Part shown: positions 1-13,900 of the stretch, one piece after another
How the letters are laid out: each line of letters opens with the position of its first letter
Numbering within the stretch: the first letter of the stretch is position 1
Origin: Symsagittifera roscoffensis
Lineage: Eukaryota; Xenacoelomorpha; Acoela; Convolutidae
NCBI RefSeq assembly: GCF_963678635.1
Contig: NC_087066.1
Location: 64,734,282-64,798,281 of the forward strand
Reading direction: 5' to 3'
Length of the DNA: 64,000 nt
Program-made: the position numbers and the translations under genes
Notes under the pieces: model-generated
What the model saw: only the letters and a program-made list of their open reading frames with translations
Databases searched by the model: none
Told to the model about the DNA's origin: nothing

Positions 1-370
1 TTTTTTTGCAAAAGTACCTTATACAAATTTTTTGGAGATTTGACTTTCGTATAACTTTATCAGGCTGTGTAAAAGGCTTCTTTTGATAAAATTTTCTCAT
101 CAACTATCAAAGTAGCTTCAGAGTTATTCTTGAATAATTAAGAAAAAGCCAAAAAAAACTCATTTTTGGGTTAAAACTTGGTTGAGAATTTTGTGGAAAA
201 AAATTGTATTATACTAACATTGGTGTTATTCTAGGCAATTTTGATGTTTTGCTCAATTTTTTGTCTCAACTTGTTCCAATTTGAGAAAACGCGTTTGAAA
301 TAGCAACATCTGTTCCTTAAACCAGTTAAACTAAATCATCACTGTATGGTGCTGATTTAAAATATCAAAT
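1..370 (+). repeat. Interspersed repeat R2, single arm
   Basis: This stretch matches the right arm of the fold-back element at 17495-17820 in the same orientation. Shared landmarks in order are GGAGATTTGACTTT, a TGTGTAA..GGCTTCTT block, CATTTTTGG, TTGAGAA, and GAGAAAACGCGTTTGAAAT. It has no coding potential. The copy is cut by the window start. Confidence 0.6.
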
Positions 371-1925
371 TGTCAAAATCAAAAAAATTTAACCTGTTGC
401 TGTGCAAAATGCAAAAGTTTTTATGACCACAATTTTTGATGCTAGATTGTTAAGTACTGTTAAAAATAAATGATGAAAAAACAGAATGACCAAGTAAGAT
501 TGGAAATGATTTAATTCGAAACTTTGGTCTCGATTTTTAAGTGTTTTTTTTTTAGAAATAGTTAAGACTGAATATAATTTTTAATAAAACATTGGTAAAA
601 ACAGACTCTTTTTTTTCAATTGGCAGAACAAACCTGCTGAAATACAAAACTTATTTGAAAATTTTTGTTCAAAAAAGCCATCGCACGCCAGAGTCAACTC
701 ACACTAGTTGAGTGGTCGAAACAACTGTAGAAACACCCTGTCTTTACAGAAATCTTTTTTTTCCATTTTGCCGAAGGATTTAAGTTGAAAAATTGCTCCA
801 TAAACAATCAAGGAACGTATATGAAAATTCAAGGGTTTTTCAAAAAAATGGAACAGAGAAACAACATTGTAGAAGCTATGCTAGAAGCATTTTTCAAACT
901 TTTTGCTCAATTTTTTTGATTGAATCACTAGATAATTTTGATGAGATTATTTTTGAAAACTTTTCCTTAACAGAATCAAAAACCTTTCAAATACCAAGGG
1001 TTAAAAACTCAAAAAATCGTTTAACGATGACACAAAAACATATAGCTATAATATTATATAAATGTATAATAAACTAAAAACACTTCGTATATAACCCATT
1101 ATAACCGTTTAAAATGGAATGTTTTGCTCTATAAACAGTTTGAAAGCAGGTTTGAATTTTAGATACACAAACTAAAAAAGTCCAAAATAATCGATTGTTA
1201 CCCCAGAAGTTTTATTGCGGGTGGGCTTTAGTTTTTTATTGTAAATCTTTCAAAAAAGTTGATAAAAATTTGATCTCCGGAACTTGATGTTGTATGATCT
1301 ATTATAATGAAACTCAAATTGCATGTGCTGTTATAGTTTCATGGAAAACAATTGGCATTCGCGAATTATATTTTTTGAAAAGCTATCATAAGATTTTAAA
1401 AAAATTGTGTTTTTTCGCTAAACAGTCAAATATGAAATTCTCAGCGATGTTTATCAATCTTCACCGCTGAGGGTTTGTTTTCAGCATGCAAATTTTTTCC
1501 CGAAAGAAATTCACAGAAGAGTCGTCGAGATAATGCGAGAAATTTTGAAGTTAGCTACAGTTGATATTTATGTGTATAAACTAAGCAATTTAGATTATTA
1601 AACAAATTCATGTTCAAAAATTTTGTTAAACTATGCAAATCTGCATATTTTTTAAATTATTTTTAGTCGTTTCCAGCCAAGGCTACATGGAAGCTTTTCC
1701 CAATTTCAGTTTTTGTGATATTATTTCAATTTCGTGTTTTCGATTTAAATAAGACGTCCATGTTATCATCAACATTTCTAAAAACTGTTCTAAAAACTAA
1801 GATAGAACATTTCTAAAAACTAAGATAGAAAACAAGAGCATGCTGTGTGTGTGGGGGGGGGGGGGGGGGGTTGCAATTTTGTGTGAAATGCGCGTGTGAA
1901 ATGTGTTTGTTGGTGGTGTGTGTAG
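371..1925. other. Intron-like AT-rich stretch upstream of the first visible exon
   Basis: I see no gene, RNA or clear repeat here apart from a pure G run at 1851-1870. Short open frames occur but have no domain, no codon bias and no splice context. It is most simply the intron before the exon at 1926. Confidence 0.5.
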
Positions 1926-2048
1926 GATGCAGATACCATCGCCTCCCTTCAGACAAGTTTGGACGCCATGCAAAACGAGGTCGACAAAATACAGGCGAAG
2001 TGTCAGTTTTTGATGGACGAGGGAAAATCCACACGTAACAGTGTCATT
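1926..2048 (+). CDS. QRICH2: QRICH2-like exon (first visible)
   Basis: Acceptor TGTGTAG, donor GTGAGT. 41 codons, coiled-coil, containing EVDKIQAKCQFLMDEGK, a DUF4795 hallmark. Phase 0 at both ends. Confidence 0.85.
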
Positions 2049-4856
2049 GTGAGTGCGACTGTTCTATTCGAAAAGTAAATGACATACTTCTGTTATTTTA
2101 GATTCAATCTCTGCTCAAGGTAAAGTATGGCAAAGTAGTGTTAAGGCGTGTGCTTTGTTTTCAAAAAAGATTTGATATTATGGATATATTATTCGAGTTT
2201 TCTTTCATCTTGGCACAGCTTGAAAGAAACCGAACAAGAATACTTAATTTAGGAAAAGAGCATTCAAAATCCTAAATAGTTTCCCAAATTGGGTTATGAA
2301 GTTTGATAATGAAACAAATGCTAACAACACTTACGAAATACAAACACCGTTTCAAGAAGAAATAAAGATGTTCTGGTCCAGCTAAATCGACCAAAAAGCC
2401 CTGCTTTTATGTTAATGTGTAAGTTTTGGCACCTTTGGTAAAAATCATCCTTGAAGATGATTTTACCCTCACATTTGACTTTTGAACGTATTTCACAGTT
2501 TTGACCTGACTTTTCATTCACTATGATTGAAACTCAAATCACCTTTTGACCTCTTCACCTCAAGACGTGCATCAGGTCAAACTATAGTGACCTTTGTGAG
2601 CTAGGTATGAATCGGAGGTGTTTGACTTCACTATCTCTATTATGAGTTTATTAGATGCACTTGAATGAACTTGACTTTTTCTCCTATTGACCTTGATATG
2701 TGTTAGGACCTGGATGCGAGAGTGCAGACCCTGGACATGATCAAAGCCGACAAGGAAACCATTCAAATCGAGATCGACCTGGTTTGTTTATTACCTGTAC
2801 ACTCCGTATTTATCTGTCATTTGATTATATAAAGTTGACATTTTTAAATTAAGCATTAAATTTTGGATTTAGGATTATATCAAAAATGAAGCGAGGTGAA
2901 AAAAAAATGAAAAACCGCCAAAACTATTCATTTTCTAACGCTTAGGAGAAATCAAAACGCCATAAACTCGAAAAAAAAAATTCCCGGGCGTTTCATTCAA
3001 AAAGGCTCATCTCGTTTCTACATCATCCGAAGGCTTTTACAGAATTGTAAAGATTGAGACCAGGGGTGTTTAGTTTTGCTGTTTTTCAAAATAAACTGAA
3101 AAGCAACCTTTTAATGGAAACCATCATGCACGTGGTGGAAAACTTTAAATTCGAAAAATAATGTAGCACTGCGAAAAAAAGGCAATTGAATTCAAAAACG
3201 AACAAATTACAATCAAATTTATCCTGCTGTACCAATTATGACTTATGTATTGGGTATGTTTAGAAAGCGGACAAGCGGGCTCTGGATAGCAAGATAGGCC
3301 GCACACTGTTTGACGAGAAGACGGGAGAGATAGACGAGGAGATAGGCACACTCAAGTTCAAACTGGGCGGAGCTGTGAGTCATAATCATGAACAACATCA
3401 TCGCTCATTTTTCGTTCATTTTTTGTTCACACCAAATTGAGATTTTAAAGGTTCCAATAATTTTTTCAATGAGCCGATATGGAAATTTTTGACAAGAAGA
3501 TGACAAACTTGTTAAAGTGTCATGTTAACGTGTCTTATAACAACCCAGTTTAAAAACCCTATTATTGTCGACATTTTTTTTTAAATATAGCGAGAACATA
3601 AATTAGTTCTCTTAAAAATGTTTAGTTTTTGTATATTAACAGGAGGAAGACTACAAGAAAGCTCTTGATGAGTTGCTGAAAAAATTGGATGCAAAATTGG
3701 ACAAGGACGAACTGGGACCCCTCAAAGAGTGGCTGGAGAACAAACTCAAGGGTGAGTTGAACAACCTAAGTTGACCTTGAACCCAGAAATTTCAAGGCAT
3801 CCCCCAGTTGACCTGAGTAGCCAACACTTTTGTAATTTTCTTTTTGTGAAAAAAAAATTTCTCTGCATCCAAAACTACCTGAGTTTGGCATTCTGCCTGA
3901 GGGCTGGAATAAAAACTCTTCGTATAAAAGTTGTCTTTGCTTTTGTACTACTTTAACACATTCATTCCTAATCATGTGTTTGAAATTCTTTCCTCGGGGG
4001 ATCAAATGACTCGATCTTAGGAACACAAACAATTTTTTTATCGAAGGTCAATTCAAACTATGAAAACAGTTGAAGATGAGGCTTTTCTTATCAAAAGAGA
4101 GTCATCAAGGCTGCCTCTGCATTAGGTCTGAAGCCGAAACTGATCAAGCAGGAGTACAGATTAGACGGCAACATGGAATTGGACGACGCAGCCGGATTCA
4201 GGAAGTCAGTTTTTTTTCATGTGTTCCAAAAGTTACGAACAAATGGCCAGACAAATTAATTTTTCATCAAAATACTCGCTTTTTTTTAAAGTAGCAACTA
4301 GTCAAGCATTACTATGTGAACTTACAGAAAATTTCCGTCAAAAAGAAGAACGCAGTTTAACTTTTTTTACAGCTAAAATTAATGTTTATTACTTTTCAAA
4401 TGATTTTTTTTTCAATTTCGTGCCCTTTACCTCACAAAAATAGTTTTTAGCAGTGTTCCCTGCTAAACCCGTACAGTCATTGCAGATGTCTTTCAGATCC
4501 TCAACGTACTTCTGTCTGAGTTGTGACAAAAAAGTGCGCCTTAATACCCAGTAAGTCATGCTCCCTTAAGTGCATGTCGTGACTCACGTTCAAATTTTGT
4601 GTTTAGACCCCTCAATAAAGTGTTCTGTATCTCATGCGATAGAGCATTGGATGTCGCACCAGCGTAGTAAGATATAATAATAAAAAACACTAACAGCCTT
4701 ATGAGCCAAAAACACTCACTGAACATTTTTTAACCTAGCTGAAAAAATGTGAAAACTTAAATAACTACTAATAGAAAAACAGACAAAAAGTAACTCATTG
4801 CCCTCAAGAGTTTCTCTTGATATGATCCTGGTTTCACGTACCATCAGACCGATTCT

Positions 4857-4906
<50 letters not shown>

Positions 4907-7900
4907 TTCAGCGGGGTTACTTTAAAACAGGAGGTAAAACAACTTACTCAAAAAACTTGACTACTGATTTTTTTTTCATATAATACCACTAGTTCATTTA
5001 CTGTTCGACAAATTCCTAGAGCTGGAAGTTCTAAACTCCTCAAGGTAAAATATGCGGCGAGATTTGTTAATTCTCGAATTAAAGATTGCAACTCAGAAAT
5101 AGGCTTATTAATTTGGAACTTAATTGCCTAATCACTTCTACAGAAAAAAAATTAAGACAAAATCAGTTGGTCGTATATTTTCTTACTTTTATTTTATCTA
5201 AGTTAACTTCATTTCTTTTGCTAAAAGGAAGGCAAACTCCACTATTGATCAACAAAATTTTACAAGTCACGAAAAACGTGATCGAATTCTAATTTTAAAT
5301 AGAAATTTAATTATCAGATTTTCCAGCGAAATATAAACTTCACTTTTTGAACAAATTTTCTCAAATTGGGTTGATTTTATTGGTAAAGCACCAAAATTAA
5401 ATTGTTCGCGAAATTCAAAGAGCTTTAGGGGCATTTATTGTTCCGACTTTCGATACGAAAGTAACGGAATATTTGTGCTCGGGGTGGGTTTTTTTTTTCT
5501 TCAGACAAATTTCGACTTTTTAACTGGCCATTTTTGACGGAATTTTTTTTATATCATTCAAAAGGTATTGTTGTCTTGAGCTTAAATTTGAAAAAATATT
5601 TCACCTGTGGTCATTTTTCGTAAAGTAATGAGGGTTTAAAGGTTGCTATTTTGGTCATTTTGACCAATTTGGGACAATTAACGCGCGATATAATTCGCGC
5701 TATTAACGCGTAAGCGGAGATTTAATCCGTCTTATAAATCGTTCCAAATTGGTTGAACGAAGCTTATATGCCATAATTGATTTGTTACAAGGAACGAAAA
5801 CTATCTTTTTGTACTTTATATGGCGTGTGGGGGATGATTTTCATAAAAAATTTCAAATTTTAGGAAAAAATTTTTCGTTTTATTTTTTTCATATAATGTT
5901 TTTATGTTATTACTGCTGCTCCATAAACCTTCAAAAGCAGTCGGAACATTCAGGGCTTCGCCCTGATACGAGCAGTCTTGTTTTTCATTTGAAATTCGAA
6001 ACTCTTTCTTGCATTCGCTACTCTATTCCAATTGTCAGTTGGCTTTTTTCAAAGCTTACAATTGAAGAAACTTCAAAAGCTTTTTCGATGTTTTGGACCT
6101 TACACCGGTGATTACGCCGGTCCATTACTTGAGTGCATTATTGCTCCAAAATACGAATCAATTTTTTTCGTAATAAATCATATATTTCATAAATCATCAA
6201 TCGTAAACCAAACACGGAATCTTCATAACTTCACGACAAAGATACATGCATGGTGTTATGGGTTCTCTTCTCTTGTTCATTGATCTTTGATGATGATTGT
6301 TTTAGCTTTAATAGTTTTTAATTTCGTTTAACTAATAAACCAGTTTCTCCTTGTTTTTTGCAGGCTGCGGGTGGGGGCTCCTTGGTTGCCAAGTGCAATC
6401 CCACTTAACAATAAGGACAAGTGAGAACAGCATGGGGTTGATGTTGATGTTCATTATAATGGGCGTGAGAAAGAGGAGGGGGGGGGCTTCGTAGTTTTCG
6501 TGTTTTGCGCTGTTTTAATTGAAAGCGTTGATTGAAAGGCTTGTTTTAGCTTTAGATTTCTCTCCCAGGTGAAGCAGAGCCAATAAAGCAAGTTAACATC
6601 CTCCCCCTTCCGCCCCTCCCTCCAGAGCCGTTTGCGGAAAGGATGTTCATTTGGTTCTGAGTTCGAATTTTTAGTCATTCAGAATCTTGCATTTTATATC
6701 CATCATATTTAACAATTTAGCAAATTTAATTCACGTTGAACTCTGGGGTGGATGATCTTTGATTTTAACTTGAATACTATTTGAGGGGGGAGGGGGTGGG
6801 GAGGATGTTAATTTGATCGAAAATTTTTCACCATCGGTTTGACCCAATCCCACGTTTTACAACAAATTTTGGCTAAAATCAAACTTTATCGAACGAATGT
6901 TTGATCTGTTTTTTTTTTCATAGAATTTCTTCTCGGTCTGTTTCATTCGTATCTCAATTTACTAAACCAAGACTCTGATTTAACTTCTGATTGTTGACAT
7001 TGATTGACAGCTGTCTTACCAATTCACCAACCCACCGTGTGCTGTGTTTCAGCCCTGTGCCGACATTTCCCTCCTACAATCCCCTGCCTCCCAGTCGATC
7101 GGCCAGACCTTACACTACCTATGAACTGGATCAGATCAGACAGGCTCAAAGACTGTAAGTAATCCACCTAAAATATGAATTTTATTTTAAAACTTCATCA
7201 CATTAATTCTTGCACACTAACCAAAAATGAACGAATCTGAAAAATTGAAAATTCCATTTCCATTACAAAATAACCCTAAGGAAACAATATAAATATTTTA
7301 TTCTTTTAGTACAGACAATTTATTTAATCTGTTCGTTTTATAAGATATTTTTACATTTTTTAAAAATACAGTGTGATAAATTTTATCTTATTATTAACCT
7401 GAATGATTACTAACTGCCTATTGTTTGTTTCGCTGCTGCCAACTGAAGGTTAGAAAAGTTGGAGGAGTATTGTGGTTGTGAGCAGCCAAGTGTGCGCAAC
7501 AACATCAGTCTCAATAAAAGACCCAAGTCGGCCAGAAACACTGTGCCCCCCACTTGCCAGTCCCCCTCCCCCGGCTGTCCCCAATCCCCCTTGCCCCCTT
7601 ACAGGGAGGACAGGTAACCGTATAGACCCAGTAGATGTCCCAGTACCTGATTAAATTTGAGATGAAATATTTCAACAAAGCTGAAGAACCGATAAGCACG
7701 CTAGCCGATTGAGCACAGAAAATTTACTTCTTCTCCCTTATATTTCATCCATTCAGTTTTTCAGAGGGAAGAAATTGTAATTGGAATTCGAAAATTAGTT
7801 ATTATATAGTTTTTTGAAACATGTTAAAATAATCGTAACTCAATCGTAATGAATTATTGTTCCGACCATTGAAAATGAGGAGGAATTTTGTATTCGGGTG

Positions 7901-10900
7901 TATTGTAGTTTTTTAAATCTTTTTTTTTTGTTTTCCACGCAAAATCACGTACCTCAAAAAATTATTGGAAAAGATCGAGTGATATATCATATTAAAATCC
8001 TTTTAAAATGATATCCCTAAACTGCGTAGCGTGTTGAGGAATAAAAGTAAGAAAAGATACTGTTAATTTACTGTTCTTGATTTTGTCTTTTAATGAAGTT
8101 AGTAGCTGAGATTGGTTACTGTTTTTTAGCAGGAGATATAAAACACTGACCAATTCAACCTTAACGTTTTAACAACATCAAATGGCCTTGACCACTCTTA
8201 TATAATAATAACATAATGAATATAGTTAGCACATTTGGTTACTGCAGATGCAGTAGCTAGCAAACTGTCCTCAAGGTTATGTACTGCGGATGCTGCAATA
8301 CCACATTCCCCCAGGGACCAAATAAAATTTTATCTAATACATATAAAATTTTATAAATAACAATACTATGAGTTTTCAGCTCAGTTTTCGTGGTGCCATT
8401 GATGCATGAATGTTCTATTTTGAGTTTTAACTATAATTTTTTCTTTTCCATTTCTTTCTTCTTAATTTCTAACGGCACTTTCCACTGCGTGCTCCACGGT
8501 TGTGTCGTATCCAAAGCGGCATACCCAAACTTCCTGCGAAATAAATGGCGTTCTAGAAGCTTCAGTCGGGTTTCCATCGGATTGTTCTTGTCCGTTTTGA
8601 CATTCGCTAATCCGGATCGGTACTGCTCTAGGGCCATTTCGTTAACGTCTGCATCGTCGTCCGAGCTACTGAATTTAACCGAATGTTTGACGGGGCTGCC
8701 CAGTCTTTTAGTGTTCGCCTGTCGTCTCTGTTTGATCTTCCATTCTGGATTTAATAATTTTGTCCGCAGTTCTTTGCAGACCTCTAGTCGGCACTTGATC
8801 GGCGAGGCTTTGCCATTCTTTGTCTCCCATATCTTGTTTTTGGAACGCATTCAAGATTGAGCTAGGTGACGTGTCCCTTGTTATGCGCTTCCTAGAGTGT
8901 TCACTTTTGGTGCGCGAACTGCCTGCACGATCAGCTTGATCCCCATCTGAATGTTTTGGATTACTAACTTCTTCTGCTGCTACAGCAGCTTTCTTTTTTT
9001 CTTTGCCCTTGTTTTTAAGTGTTTGATCTGTTTTATCTCGCGATTCCCCTACCGGGTTTAGCGCCACCTGTTCTTGTGTTTTCAGTCCCACTGTCTTTGG
9101 ACCCCCGAGGTTCGGCTTTGCTCGCTTTATTGCTAGGTTGAGTCCCCCACCAACCGGTGTGTCCCGCGATGTTACGACAGTCTCGCTGTCTTGAAACAGG
9201 TCTTTTGCCTGTTCCCTCGATATAGTCCAGTCCTCCTCTTCCGATATCGTGTCCTCCAATAGCTCGTCATCTTTCTTCTGGTGTTTGCTCTTTGGCTCCT
9301 CTAGTGGACTTTTTGCCTTCTCCTTTTGATTTGTCCCCTCCTTGGGTGTCTTCGTAGGGGAACTCGGTAACTTCACCAGGTCACTTTTCCTGTATACTGC
9401 TCTTGAAAGGTTTTCTCAGCGCTGTGTCACTTTTTCTCGTCTCATCTCTGCGACTGAGGTTGTGGCTGTTCCACTCCGACCCCTTTGGTTTGTCCTCAAC
9501 AAATCCCTTTTCCCATGAGTAAAGTAGCTCCTTTCGCAGCTCAGGGTCGATTGTACTCGTGGTGTCCACTAATTGCGAGAGGCTGGGTCCGTCGTATCTA
9601 CGCCGCTCTGCGTTCCAGTTAGCGTTAGCCTCCAACAGGTTCCGCAGAGTTCTTGCTCTGTTTCTTTCCTGAGTTGTCATACTGGCTTGTTTGAAGAGGG
9701 GACTGACCTCCCTGCTTTTCTGCCCTTTTTTGACAATCTTTAGGGAATCCCGAGATTGGTCAATCCTCTTCTTGAGTTGGCTTGCAGTAAGGGCCGACCT
9801 CTCCAGATGCTGCTTATCTAAATTATCAGAGAATTCTACAAATTTATCTCGTATAATTTTAAATTCCGTTTTTGGTAATCTACCAAAATATGCTTCAAAC
9901 GGTGATTTCTGTATGGTTTTCTGTTTTATCCACCGCATGTCCCTAATGATCGTACTGAGACATAGTTTAATAGACTTTACATTTTCTTCCAGTAACATCA
10001 CCCCAAGCGCCTTTTTATAGTTTGAATTGTTCTCTCGACTAAACCACACCCGCGATGGTCGCCCACCGGACAGAACTTTTGTTCTATATTATTTTCGAGA
10101 CAGAATTTTTTCATGGCTTTTCCTTTGAATCCGGAAAATTGGTCGGTTTTTATCGATTCTGGGATACCGTGTGTATCTATGTACGACCGTAGAAATTTTA
10201 TAGTGGATTTTCCCACCGTTGATTTTGTTACTTTCACCGAAGGAAACTTCGAAAACCGATCAATCGCTGTCAGCAGGTAGATTTTCTTTCCTTTATAGTC
10301 TTCTAAAGGTCCCGCGTAATCTAACTGAACTTCCTGCCCTGGCTGCGATAGCAGTGGCAGTGGTTGTGAAGAATTTTTTGGTATAAAGTATTTTGCATTC
10401 TTACCATAACGTGTACATTTTCTACACTCCTCCGCTAGGTTTACGATATCCTTGTGCATGTGGGGCCACCACAAATAGTTTGACACGTCAATCATTGCCT
10501 CTTGCCCCGGATGTCCTCTATGAATGCGCTTCATTACTGCTTGACGCAGTTGAGCTGGTACTGCTATCCTATTGTCTACCAGAATGCAGTCATCGACTAC
10601 TGAGAGTTGATTCCACAGCGGATTAGTGTATGGGCCCATGAGTTCAAATCCTGCCCGATCCTTCCTCTCTTTTACGCGACGTAATCGGTCCATCCACACA
10701 TCCTCCGAAATGAGTTCAGCCAACAGCGTTTTATCGAATAGTTTCGATAAACTGAAACTCTCGACATCTCCGATGTCTGCCACTGAGCTTTCCAACTGCG
10801 CTTGCCGTTTGTTGATCCTTCCCGAAGGTTGGACTTCGCTGACTTCTGGACCTAGATCGTCATCCTCCGCTGTTAGATCCACTTCTATGATTGATTTCGT

Positions 10901-13900
10901 TGGTGAGCTTCTTGGGCTGCTCGTGACCATCTGAGTGATCGCCTCTAGCTCTTTGATGTTTCCCGGCATCTCCTGATCTTTGCTGACCAGATCCCAAATG
11001 GATAGCAAGTTTTTTTGTTTCTTCGGCATCTTGATCCCATATTACTGGTCGTGCAGCACAGCTGTCTTCCTCAAAGCTGTCTGACCCCGCTCTATCTAGT
11101 GTTCCTCTTCTAATCCGACATGTTCGATGGAAGGTAGTCTCGGTTATTTCTGCTGCCGTTAATTGATCGCTCTCCTCCTGTGTCCTACAGTCTTCGATTC
11201 TCACTGTCTTTTTCTTCATTTTTCCGTCCTCCATTTCTTCTGAGTTTATGTTTCTGTTTTTGACTAAATTGACCGACTGAACTGCTCTATTAAAATTGAC
11301 AAGAGTGTTCTGATTCAACACGTAATTGATAGGCAAAAAATTTGAATTGCCACAGTTCTCGTTCCGGTCGAGCTTTGTTCGGTTTTTGACAGTTTTGTTG
11401 CTATGGCAACCACGCCTGGATTTTAGCAAATTATCTTCTCTTTTCTGTTTTTGAGAATATTCTAGAACTTTCTCACTCTGAATTGTTACATCAGTATCAT
11501 TCAGTCGACTGTATAAACAGTCGAGTGCTCTATGAAAGCACTCAATCGAAGTGACCACAAATTTTTCATCCAATTTGGTTTCTGGCCAAGGTTCTCCGGT
11601 TGGTTCTCTAGATAGATAATCTACTATCCCCATATCCTTCCCTGGAATATGGACAATTTTGAATTGATAAGGCAGTAATCTATCCACCCACCTCGTTAAT
11701 CGGGATTGATATGTTTTGTTAGACCTGTTGCCTTCTAAGGCAGATGTTAATGCCTTATGATCAGTGACTATTACAAATTCTTTTCCTAATAAGTAATGTT
11801 TGAAACGATCAACTGCCCACACTACCGCTAACAGTTCAAGCTCATTAGTAGAATACCTTTTTTCTTGATTATTCAGGTAGCGCAACGCAAATGAAATTGG
11901 AATCCATTCGTTCTTTTCCGTTTGTTGCTCTAAGGATGCCCCTAGTCCACTGTGGCTTGCATCACACTTGACCCGAGTATCCCTATTCGGGTCATAATAA
12001 TTCAGTTTAGCAATGTTTGCTACCACTTATTTGATTTCCTCGAACACCTCAGTATGTTCGGGTCCCCATTCAAATTTTTTTTACTGGGATTTTAATGTTT
12101 TTCAATTTTTTCTTTTCATTTTCCTCACGCAATAATGGTCTAAGCTTGTCTGTCAAATTGGCTGCATTCGGTATAAACTTCGCGAGGTGATTAATAGTAC
12201 CTAGAAAGGATCTAAGTTGTTTGAGCGACTTTGGATGCTCTAACTTAAGGATAGCCTCTGTTTTCGTAATTTTCGGGGTAATCCCACTTTCTGAAAGTTT
12301 ATGTCCAAGCCAATTTACTTCTGTTTTGAAGAAATCACATTTTGACAGCTTTAGAGATAAGGTTTCCTTATCTAGCTTCATTAGAACGTCCGTAATTAGT
12401 TTTTCATGTTCTAGCTCCGATCCCTTTGAGACAATCAGTATGTCGTCCAAGAAACAAAACGTACTCTTGGAATGATTTAACGTCCGATCCATTGCTTTTT
12501 GAAATTCGGCTGGCATATCTGCCAACCCATAGAATCCCGTCAGAAATCTATATGTGCCCGTAGCTTTCCCCCCTACGATGTTGAAATTACACTGTCTTGC
12601 AGTTTGTGGACTCAACTTTAACTGACTATATGCATATTTCAAATCTAACACAGTGAAAAACAAGGTACCTGCTGTTTGTGCAGTTACTATCTGACTAACA
12701 CCGTCTAATAGCTCCTCCACATTCGGCATCTGATACTTGTTTTTATATAATTGTCTGTTGATGGGCTTTGCATCCAGAGCCAATTTAATTGAATCATCTT
12801 TTTTCACTGTGATGACAATAGGGGCTATGAAACAATCACTGGTACACTTGTCTAACTTCTGAATATGGCCTTCTAGTAGTAATTTTTCGATTTCCTTCTC
12901 AACTTTTCCTTGCACATGGATGAGTATCCTCCTCCCCTTTTCCTGAATCGGGCAGAGAGGGTACTTGAACGTTATATTTACTACATGATGTACTGATCGT
13001 CCTTTTCTGTCAAACAGTGGTTTGAAAACCTCATAGAATTTTTCTTTCCACGGCCCCGACTGTTCGCACAGCATTATATCAAATCGGGATTTCATCTTCG
13101 GGGCGCGGCACCCAATATTGCTATTGGTTTTTTATTATAATCCACGAATTGTGCTGGTAAGTACAATTTTTCAACCGGGGTAAAAAGGTATTTTTCTTGA
13201 TGAATCTAAAATCTGTTTCGCCACTGTCCAATTTGTAAATGACATTGGGATTCCGGTGTCCACGGTCATATTTATTATTTGATTATCAATTCGGATTAGA
13301 GCTTTCAGTGATTTCATCCTTCCCGACGATGAATCTTTCCGTATGTCAATTTTTTTCGTTTCGAGTTTGTTTACTCCAGTGCTGCCACTGTTCTCTTTTA
13401 CTTTCTCATCGATGTATCAATTGATCATCTCTATCTGACTGTCTTTATGTTCAATTGCCATAACCTCGAATTCTTCGCACGAATCAAATGTTTGGATCAA
13501 GTTACATTCTTCCTCAGAACTCTCTGCATTCTCAGTTATTTCACTGACTTGTTGTGAACGACACATTCGAGCGAAGTGGTTTGGTTTATTGCAATTCTTA
13601 CATTGTTTTCCCATTGCCGCACAATTTTTCAAATGACCGTCTACAAATGGTCTGCCACACTTGTTGCATTGTTTCCTATCATCTGCGTTATGATTACTCG
13701 ATATCGCCCTTCTTTCCGGCTGTTTCCGTCTATTCCTTTCGCGATAGGGCTTTCTAGTATTCTGATTCTTGTTTCCTACCACCAAAATCGGTTCCTGCTT
13801 GATTTTAATTTGGGACCCTGGTTGAGTTGTTGCTTGAGCAGTACCCAGAGTGGATTTCTGAAACGCCTGTGTCGATTGTTTACTCTGCTCAAATTTTATC

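Noticed and set aside
793-1077. 94-codon open frame
   Set aside because: No domain, AT-driven composition and no splice or start context.
8390-8860. 156-codon open frame on the + strand
   Set aside because: It is the antisense shadow of the element 1 tail.
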